From contig NZ_FOPV01000006.1 of assembly GCF_900113575.1 (NCBI RefSeq), positions 115,845 to 179,844 of the forward strand: a stretch of DNA of 64,000 nt, read 5' to 3'. Source of the DNA: Nitrosospira sp. Nsp14 (GTDB taxonomy: Bacteria > Pseudomonadota > Gammaproteobacteria > Burkholderiales > Nitrosomonadaceae). The position numbers and the translations under genes were made by a program. Shown in pieces: positions 56,715 through 64,000 of the stretch (within the stretch, counting starts at the first letter, position 1; each line of letters opens with the position of its first letter). The notes under the pieces were generated by a model. It did no database searches, had not been told where the DNA came from, and saw only the letters and a list, made by a program, of their open reading frames with translations.

Positions 56715-57480
56715 TTGAACCTCCAGCTAAAATCCTGCCAGAAAGTTCTACTTTTTGCGCGTCTCCTAAATGGGGAAGCTTACGATATGGCCGGTGGTAG
56801 TTATAGAAAGTCTCGCATTCAGCCAATTTGGCGTGAAGGTCGACATCGTCTGTATAGGCCAGTAGTTGGTAGAACTCGCGCTGATCTGTTCCATGCGAGC
56901 GCTCCACTTTGCCGTTCAATCGCGGCGTTCTCGGCTTTATGTAGGAATGGCGTATCCCCCAGATCGTCCAGGTGCCAGTGGAACTTGACCTGGACTTCGT
57001 GGCCGTTATCGGTGCGAATGGTATTTATTCGGAATGGGAACCTGGCAATGACGTAATCTACAAAGTCGATCGCGTTCTGCTGCGTATGCCTTCATAAATC
57101 TTCAAAGCACGAATGCGGGTCGCGTCATCAATAGCTGTGTATTGGAAGTACCGAATCTTGTGGCCTTCCTGAGTTTTAAGATCAAGGAATTTCACGTCGA
57201 CTTGCACGTGGTGCCCAGGTACCTGCTTGCGCTGCCGGTCAGGCAGGCGATTCAGGCCCTGGCGCTTTGATACCTTGTAAACCCCGCCAGCAGATATCCT
57301 GATATCGTGATAACGAGCCAGATACCAACTGATCCTTACCTGGCCGAAGTGATAGGTTGCGGCGCAGATATAGTAGGTTTCTCTTGAAATCCCAAAATGC
57401 CTGCAGGTGAACGCTACGTTGCCAGAGCCGGCAGCATGTTCGAACACCTTCAGTTTGCGGAAAATGAATCAACCTCCAAT

Positions 57481-58068
57481 CTATCTTTTGACTTCACTTT
57501 CTTTGGAACATGAAGGAACTAAAACTGCATCGAAGCTAATAGATCCTACGGCTTGCAAACATAGCTTACCTTCCGGACCAGAATGGTCTACAGCAATCTC
57601 GTATATAAATCTGGCACATCGGGGGTTTGTAGGATCTATTTGGGTACTTACGATTCGCGAATAAGAGGAGGAGCTGTCGTTCTGAACACTAATCCTTTCA
57701 ATTATGCCTGTATCCAAACACTTTACTGTCTCGAGTTTTTGTCTACAACCGGGGTGGGTATTAGTAAGGGGAGAGAAGAAGCGTTGATCATGAATGTGAA
57801 TTATAACTTTATCGCATTGTGGCTGTTGGATCTCAGTTTGTGCGAAAGCAATTCCCGATGTAGGGATGGCAAGTGTCGCTATATAAGCTAAACAGGATAG
57901 TTGAAAATATCGATATGTACTACCTCGACTAAAAGCAGCATGGCGGCGGCCGTTTATATGAGAATGAGTGAACGAGTTATTTTTCAAGTGAAAATGGATT
58001 CCGATCAATGCACCATTCTCCCTAGGTTCAGAGCGGAGAATATGGTATGGCTTTTGGTCACGCATCAT
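57481..58068 (-). CDS. Hypothetical exported cysteine-containing protein
   Basis: 195 residues. A long N-terminal extension precedes a signal-peptide-like segment (LSCLAYIATLAIPTSGIAFA, about 55-75), so the true start may be internal and non-ATG. The mature part has six cysteines (PQCDKV, PGCRQK, VKCLDT, RCARF, KLCLQ, PSCSK), consistent with three disulfides. I do not recognise it. It is the last and most distant member of the run of exported proteins, 147 bases after its neighbour. Confidence 0.55.
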   Translation of the reverse strand: MMRDQKPYHILRSEPRENGALIGIHFHLKNNSFTHSHINGRRHAAFSRGSTYRYFQLSCLAYIATLAIPTSGIAFAQTEIQQPQCDKVIIHIHDQRFFSPLTNTHPGCRQKLETVKCLDTGIIERISVQNDSSSSYSRIVSTQIDPTNPRCARFIYEIAVDHSGPEGKLCLQAVGSISFDAVLVPSCSKESEVKR

Positions 58069-58074
58069 GCCGGT

Positions 58075-58182
58075 CTAGTTAGGCAATCTCCGGCAGTTCT
58101 TTTCAAACGGCGCAATACATCTTTCCCTGATGAGTGCGGTTAGGATTGTAGCTGTGCAGCCAGTCATCCAGATCGATTTGTG
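58075..58182 (-). pseudogene. Transposase C-terminal relic
   Basis: Minus strand encodes QIDLDDWLHSYNPNRTHQGKMYC, the C-terminal signature of IS481-type transposases, then a stop. About 100 bases only; no other part of the element is near. Confidence 0.65.
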
Positions 58183-58215
58183 GATCCTCAGTTGACCTAT
58201 AACTTGCATAGCAAC

Positions 58216-58566
58216 TTAATATCTAGTGCCACGGAACAGATTGGTTATTGTTTTTGCTGCATCACTAGTAACACAGCAAAGACCATCTCCCATTCCATCT
58301 ACATCTCTGTTTTTATAGCAGGCCGCATTTAGATCAGTGATCTTTCCCGCCGTTAAAGTTACATCTTGATACCAGGTCTGTAGAGGTTTCCCTGCCGCAC
58401 TAGCAAATACTTCAAGTTCGCATAATGGGAGAGATAGAAGACATTCGCATCTTACGGAGATTTTTTCATTCTTTTCTGATGTGATTGTTTCACCATGACT
58501 TCCCTGGGAAAATAGCAAAACAAATACCCCATAAAAAATATAGATATTAAATCTCATAATTTTCAT
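58216..58566 (-). CDS. Hypothetical small exported protein
   Basis: 116 residues: signal peptide (FNIYIFYGVFVLLFSQGSHG) and a mature part with six cysteines (CECLLSLPLC ... AACYKN ... GLCCV). No recognised family. It has the same strand and AT-rich composition as the neighbours and is 75 bases downstream of the 199-residue gene, so it is probably part of the same transcript. Confidence 0.6.
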   Translation of the reverse strand: MKIMRFNIYIFYGVFVLLFSQGSHGETITSEKNEKISVRCECLLSLPLCELEVFASAAGKPLQTWYQDVTLTAGKITDLNAACYKNRDVDGMGDGLCCVTSDAAKTITNLFRGTRY

Positions 58567-58641
58567 TATTAATATTTAAGATGAGTTATGAATGTATCGT
58601 ACGTTGAATCAGAAATATTCTCACCTTGCAGCTCGGACCAA

Positions 58642-59241
58642 CTATTTGGACACTTTCAAACCACTTTCTACCGCATTCTGTACCGCGCGAATAGCAAAGA
58701 TATTTGCGTCATGATTTGGATCGCTTACCTCTTTGAATTCAGACCCTTCTCCCCATGTAATAATGGGTTTATTGGGCTCATTACTTGTAATTCGTAATGT
58801 GTAAACACCTGAAAGTTTTCTCCTTTCTGCGGTATCAAATATAGTAATCGTGTCGCACACTATTTTCCCCCCCGCATCCAATCGGTCTATCCCGCTTGAA
58901 CCCTGCCGAGTGTAGTTTCCTCTATATGTCACAGACAGCAGAGCGACATTATTCTCTAGCTTTGCTGAGATACTGGTTATTTCTACAGTCGCATCAAAGT
59001 CATTACCTTGGCAACCTTTCCACTGTGGCGTTCCTCCGCCTCCGATGCCCCCGCCCATAAAGCCCAACATCATAGGCAAGGCATCCAAAGGGTCTAACGG
59101 ACCTACCGGCCAATACCTTTCTTCGGAAGCACTTCCTGTTTTAATCTTCTGAACAGCGCCCATTTCTTCAAACGGTCCTGCGTGAATGGCGAAGGAAAGG
59201 CTCCAAAGCACAAATGTGAAAAATCTCTTGTCGTAGAGCAT
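58642..59241 (-). CDS. Hypothetical exported protein
   Basis: 199 residues: signal peptide (FFTFVLWSLSFAIHA), a Gly-rich patch (MMLGFMGGGIGGGGTP near 58-75), two cysteines (KGCQGN, IVCDTI), and a beta-rich C-terminal part (VALLSVTYRGNYTRQGSSG ... LSGVYTLRITSNEP). Not recognised. AGGGG about 9 bases before ATG 59241. It starts 43 bases after the perforin-like gene stop, consistent with one operon. Confidence 0.65.
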   Translation of the reverse strand: MLYDKRFFTFVLWSLSFAIHAGPFEEMGAVQKIKTGSASEERYWPVGPLDPLDALPMMLGFMGGGIGGGGTPQWKGCQGNDFDATVEITSISAKLENNVALLSVTYRGNYTRQGSSGIDRLDAGGKIVCDTITIFDTAERRKLSGVYTLRITSNEPNKPIITWGEGSEFKEVSDPNHDANIFAIRAVQNAVESGLKVSK

Positions 59242-59284
59242 AATAACTTCCCCCTAAAAATATTTCGCCGCAGATCTATAGCAT

Positions 59285-60946
59285 CTACTGCAAGGATACC
59301 CGGGTAATGGGACAATTGCCGCCAAATGCCGGCCCAACTGTGTTGATTATGCTCATTCCATTCTTTGCTTGGATGCTAATACTAAATATTGAGTTTTGGA
59401 GAGTCTCCCGACCTTCCGTGATCTCTTTCTGGTTATTGAGTGCAATTGTTCCCCCCGAGTTAACGACATCAGGTTTAAAGCCGCGGTAATCGAGCGTTGC
59501 AGCAATTCTCGCGTTACCAGCCTGATCAGGCTGACTCACCGATACTCCTAAGAATCCCGGATTGAACTTTGTCGTCTGCGAATCAGGTCCAAATCTTGCA
59601 ACAATCGCATTCTCCACAGATACGAAATCAGCTAAACGTATTCGGCCCTTGAGGTTTACAGCTATGCCATACAGAACATCGGTCGATCTAATTTTCCCTT
59701 GGGTATCCGTAATGTCGTATTTTGTATACGAACAATCTAGTGTGAGAGTATCCGCGGTGATTATATCCTCGAGGTAAAGGATCCCTAGATCGTTTGGAGG
59801 GATGTATCCGCAATCATCGTTCAATACACATTGCTCAATGGCGTTAACCAGATTGCTTCGAACTCCATTTATCTTCGTCAGAACTGGTTTATAAAATCTA
59901 TCGTAGATCTCTTGAAAGCTGTTCTTATAATTGGTGATTCGATTCAAGGCAAAATCTATCTTTGCCAGTTGCTCGAAATAACTATTCAAGCTTTCGAGTT
60001 TTGATATATCAGCTATTTTTATTTTTGCACCAAATGCAGAATTACTAATCAGTAAATACTCGTATGGGGCAGATTTAGACTGGGTAAAGCTTGATCCGAG
60101 TGACGTCAAGGAAGTAAGGATCGCTTTGATGTCTTCTGGATTATTTGACGCGGCAATTTTTAAAGCATCAGAAACTCCACTGCCACCTCGTGACTCGAAG
60201 GAAATCTTCATTGTTCCCAACTTTGATGCAGTATCAACAATGTTTTTCCATTTCAACGTCAATTCGTCACTTGCCTCTACCTTTACAGCCTCGATAGCTC
60301 CAGAAGCTGAAAATGTGGATTTGTACAAATTCTCAAGTGAAGTTTTCGAAGTGCGTCCGAGATCAGTGATCATGATAATGGCGGAAACCATGGACTGCCG
60401 ACTCTCAGCTACAACTGTATGAGTGCCACAGCGTGTCCTAAATTCTTCATGGTTTCCAGCCAAAATATACTGGTCAAACGGTTGCTTCAGCTTGTACTCG
60501 CGCAATCCCTTGCGGCCGTAATAACTGACTGCCTTTACCACAATTGCGAGTGTGCGAGATTCATCGCGAGCAAAATCTTGATATTTGGAGTTGAGCTGCA
60601 AAGATGCCCCTGCTTTCAGCGCCGCTATCGAGACATCTCCTTTTGCTTTGTAATCGACATCAAGCTCCAGCGTCTTAGCGAGACTTTTGTAGTCCGAAAC
60701 CAGCTCAATTGTCGAGCTTGTTTGAGTCGCCCCGGAGGAATCAAGCCATTTAATATCTTCTTCGTTGAAATTCATGCAGGTGAATCTCTGCTGATTGATC
60801 AAATCAATGTCTATTCCAGAGCCGATCGTGATCGGAGATGCTGTACTATATGGGAGTCGAAGTGACCGAAGATCTTGGGCCTGTGCCTCAGAAAACCACG
60901 ATATCGACCCGGCAAGCACACATAGAAACTTGATGGGATATGTCAT
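59285..60946 (-). CDS. Exported protein with perforin-like (MACPF-type) features
   Basis: 553 residues, signal peptide ending AQA (about residue 23). The segment at about 105-230 has the order seen in MACPF/CDC-type proteins: [26 protein letters not shown], then [23 protein letters not shown]. The last part is a degenerate form of the MACPF signature ([YW]G[TS]H[FY]). Helix-forming Ser/Lys-rich stretches follow, and a beta-rich C-terminus has four cysteines ([18 protein letters not shown]). A pore-forming role is an inference. It starts inside the stop of the glycine-rich gene (ATGA) with AGGAG upstream, so the two are coupled. Confidence 0.6.
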   Translation of the reverse strand: MTYPIKFLCVLAGSISWFSEAQAQDLRSLRLPYSTASPITIGSGIDIDLINQQRFTCMNFNEEDIKWLDSSGATQTSSTIELVSDYKSLAKTLELDVDYKAKGDVSIAALKAGASLQLNSKYQDFARDESRTLAIVVKAVSYYGRKGLREYKLKQPFDQYILAGNHEEFRTRCGTHTVVAESRQSMVSAIIMITDLGRTSKTSLENLYKSTFSASGAIEAVKVEASDELTLKWKNIVDTASKLGTMKISFESRGGSGVSDALKIAASNNPEDIKAILTSLTSLGSSFTQSKSAPYEYLLISNSAFGAKIKIADISKLESLNSYFEQLAKIDFALNRITNYKNSFQEIYDRFYKPVLTKINGVRSNLVNAIEQCVLNDDCGYIPPNDLGILYLEDIITADTLTLDCSYTKYDITDTQGKIRSTDVLYGIAVNLKGRIRLADFVSVENAIVARFGPDSQTTKFNPGFLGVSVSQPDQAGNARIAATLDYRGFKPDVVNSGGTIALNNQKEITEGRETLQNSIFSISIQAKNGMSIINTVGPAFGGNCPITRVSLQ

Positions 60947-62139
60947 TTCGCTGCTCCTGGAGCAGTATCCACAACCCGTCCCCACTTCCAATCTCCTCGA
61001 TTGCCTTGACGCCCATCGCGTCCCCAAGCACCGACAGGACCAGTTTTTCCATCAACTCCAGGACGTCCGGGTGATCCCGCACCCCCGCAGCTTCCCGGAC
61101 CGTTCCATCTAATCGGACCCCAATCCTTTTGTGCGCCACCGCACCCTGGCGCTCCCCCTTGTCCCCCCTTGCCGCCAAAGCCCGGGTCTCCTCCAAACCC
61201 TGGTTCACCGCCAGCCCCCCCTTCATTTTTCATTCCAAAGTCCGAGGGGGGCGTTCCGTTTTGGGTAGTAATGTATATGAATAAATTGCCACCATCTCCG
61301 CCATCACCACCATCCCCACCCCGACCGCCATCTCCTCCATTACCTCCATTGCCGCCATTGCCGCCGTTTCCGCCATTACTTGCGCCATGAAATTCGTTCG
61401 CATTCCCCCCCTGCCCACCGCTACCCCCGTTACCCCCATCGCCGCCATCACGACCCCGTCCACCTTTTGAACCTTTACCCCCGTCGCCACCAACCGCCGT
61501 TAAATATACTGATGAATTAGGCGCAAAGCTGCCGGCGCGAAGGCTAATCGTAGATGATGTGATACCGCTGCGTCCAATATCACCGGATCGACCCGCAGGT
61601 CCATGCTGACCATCTCCCCCCCCACCACCATCGCCCCCTCTGTCACTACCCCAGTCTCCGTGTAAATCAGTCTGAGCATTTCTTCCCCTGTTCCCATCTC
61701 CGCCATTGCCTCCAGAATTCATCTTTACAGCTTGATAAATGACTGGGTCGGATGCCGCATCCTCCCCCTTGGCGCGGCGCGTACTTTCGATCTTGATTGG
61801 TCCAGAAGCTAGAGTGGCGATTTTTATTTCGAGGGCTGACTTTGACATCAGCACGGCTTCGTCGGCAAATATCATCTTGTCGCAGTTTATCGAAATGGTT
61901 TTTGGGGCTGCTCTGAGATCAGTATCAGTCGGATGAAGAAGCTCAACTCTCCCTCTGATGTACAAAGTATTTGCGTCTTTAGAGCATTCAATTTTCTCGA
62001 GAGTATAGGGGGAGCCGGAGGCGTCAAAAGTCGTCTGAGCCGGAACATTTTGCGCTGAAGCTAATTCGTTCACACCTACTAAGGCAATCACCACAAGCGG
62101 CGGCAAACCAACCCTAAAAGACATCAATGCTATTCTCAT
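60943..62139 (-). CDS. Exported glycine-rich collagen/PGRS-like protein
   Basis: 398 residues: signal peptide ([19 protein letters not shown]), a folded N-terminal part of about 110 residues with a cysteine pair (IECSKD, SINCDK), then about 240 residues dominated by GGxGGxGG and GxDG repeats (e.g. [14 protein letters not shown]). A short C-terminal part follows (cysteines in GCGGAQ and SCGGAG). The repeats look like glycine-rich polyproline-II bundles of surface or adhesive proteins. ATG 62139 has GGGAG 5 bases upstream. First gene of the exported-protein run; overlaps the next by four bases. Confidence 0.75.
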   Translation of the reverse strand: MRIALMSFRVGLPPLVVIALVGVNELASAQNVPAQTTFDASGSPYTLEKIECSKDANTLYIRGRVELLHPTDTDLRAAPKTISINCDKMIFADEAVLMSKSALEIKIATLASGPIKIESTRRAKGEDAASDPVIYQAVKMNSGGNGGDGNRGRNAQTDLHGDWGSDRGGDGGGGGDGQHGPAGRSGDIGRSGITSSTISLRAGSFAPNSSVYLTAVGGDGGKGSKGGRGRDGGDGGNGGSGGQGGNANEFHGASNGGNGGNGGNGGNGGDGGRGGDGGDGGDGGNLFIYITTQNGTPPSDFGMKNEGGAGGEPGFGGDPGFGGKGGQGGAPGCGGAQKDWGPIRWNGPGSCGGAGSPGRPGVDGKTGPVGAWGRDGRQGNRGDWKWGRVVDTAPGAAK

Positions 62140-62774
62140 GTTATCTCCCAAATGAAACGCTAAAATTCAACCAGATCTTTTGAACAATGGGGAAAGGAAT
62201 AACCCAGTTAGCGGGCGCAAGCTCGAATGCCGCGTGGTAAATTGTTTGTCGAACAGTGAACGATAGGGTGAATGCGAGCTTGCGTTCATCCAAGAAACTT
62301 TGTGAAGATGGACCCGTAATTCGTACTCACCTAGGAGGGGGCCGAGTGGAGCTATGTTTATGAGAAATCGGTAGGCCACCCGTATGCAGGGAGGCTATAA
62401 AGAGCCCGTTACCTTTTATTTATGGGGCAGGTATATCACAGAAAGTTCTGCCATCTTTATTCCTTGTTATTAAGGACTATGATTTGTTTCGCGCTTTAGA
62501 GCTAAATTTACAATACCTCAAAATCAAACTCATGAATAAATATAGCACTAAAAATATGTGACGGAAAAAAATTGCACACAATCTACCTAATTTCCACGGA
62601 AATCATTTATTCATAAGAAGATTGGAGAATTTCTATATACGTTCTGAATAAAGCGTATTGACCCCAAAGTGCACAGAAGTCCATATTGTGAATTAACATT
62701 TATTTCTCTGAAGTCGGGCCTTTCTCCATGCGCTATGGACAGTTTCTTTGATTCGTTAATGGTGGTTTGAAATG
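62140..62774. other. AT-rich gap upstream of the exported-protein operon
   Basis: 635 bases, with the promoter region of the minus-strand operon at its left end and the IS21 element at its right. No gene supported. An imperfect palindrome (TGAATGCGAGCT / TGCGTTCA) is near 62267-62287. I could not assign a promoter. Confidence 0.4.
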
Positions 62775-62837
62775 TGTTGACGTCGATTCTTGTTAGCGCC
62801 GCTGTAATACTGACCCACTGAGCCGGAGTAAAACTGA

Positions 62838-64000
<1,163 letters not shown>

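Larger units (their letters stand above)
55586..56784 (-). mobile_element. IS3-family insertion sequence
   Basis: A 1,199-bp element with perfect 13-bp terminal inverted repeats (CGTAAGCTTCCCC / GGGGAAGCTTACG) and further imperfect inverted similarity inward (AGTAGAA...). It is flanked by ATAT on both sides as a 4-bp target duplication. It encodes orfA and orfB and lies inside the IS481-type remnant. Ends are inferred from the repeats. Confidence 0.85.
55529..57447 (-). pseudogene. Decayed IS481-type transposase interrupted by an IS3 element
   Basis: Minus-strand pieces of one transposase: an N-terminal part at 57447-57058 (FTCRHFGISRETYY, YHFGQVRISWYL, VPGHHVQVDVKFLDL, YTAIDDATRIRAL), then frameshifted parts (RTDNGHE, and RLNGKVERSHGTDQREFYQLL at 56919 onward). 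The C-terminal end (GGQTPYERLVEKMR, stop at 55529) lies on the other side of the IS3 element. At least two frameshifts and internal deletions are visible, so it was dead regardless of the insertion. Confidence 0.85.

Noticed and set aside
61169..61500. CRISPR-like or tandem-repeat array in the CC(A/G)CC(A/G) rich stretch
   Set aside because: It is the coding sequence of the glycine-rich protein read from the other strand; periods are codon-based and there are no spacers. The proline-rich plus-strand frame there is a shadow.

Overview
The window looks like a chromosomal segment of a betaproteobacterium, most plausibly a Nitrosomonadaceae (Nitrosospira-like) ammonia oxidiser. This rests on the housekeeping gene order (leuCDB-asd-fimV-truA-trpFBA-accD-folC-dedD-cvpA-purF-metZ on one strand), a PEP-CTERM protein with a sigma-54 promoter, and the protein sequences. 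No marker such as rRNA or amo is present, so the taxonomic call is inference.

Layout. 1-9.5 kb: a truncated TPR protein, an EI24 membrane protein, two small uncharacterised proteins, cysS, a translationally coupled TPR / L,D-transpeptidase pair that shares an NTF2-like tail, two cyclophilins and an M48 lipoprotein protease. 9.6-17.5 kb: an extracellular-function patch with a subtilase under a c-di-GMP-I riboswitch, a PEP-CTERM protein behind a sigma-54 promoter, a 760-bp truncated duplicate of metZ, and a second frameshifted subtilase. 16.7-35.6 kb: the long minus-strand biosynthetic block. It begins with leuC, a tandem triplication of an entericidin gene with leuD 5' fragments, leuD, leuB and asd. 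It continues through fimV, truA, trpFBA, accD, folC, a SPOR protein, cvpA and purF, and ends with metZ behind a SAM-II riboswitch whose antiterminator and terminator can be read in the sequence. 35.8-49.2 kb: an XPD-like helicase, a PRC-barrel protein, the ergothioneine genes egtB-egtD, a TerC protein, mnmC, a PhoD-like phosphatase with a papain-like partner, and two unrecognised proteins, one with about 23-residue repeats.

49.8-64 kb is accessory DNA. Three direct repeats of the 3' half of a tRNA-Arg(ACG) gene plus its terminator mark stacked integrations. Between and beyond them lie a split DMT transporter pair, a pentapeptide-repeat protein with a two-helix membrane tail, an integrase remnant and an intact tyrosine integrase. 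An IS3-family element is nested in a decayed IS481-type transposase. An AT-richer run of five exported proteins follows (glycine-rich, perforin-like, and three small cysteine-containing proteins). The window ends in an IS21-family element.

How the parts work together: the central block makes Leu, Trp, Met, purines, folate and malonyl-CoA, and metZ is fed back by SAM. The subtilase / PEP-CTERM patch is wired to c-di-GMP and sigma-54, which suggests control of the extracellular matrix. The exported-protein operon in the island is the best candidate for an undescribed system. All coordinates and motifs were read by eye; no database search was run.
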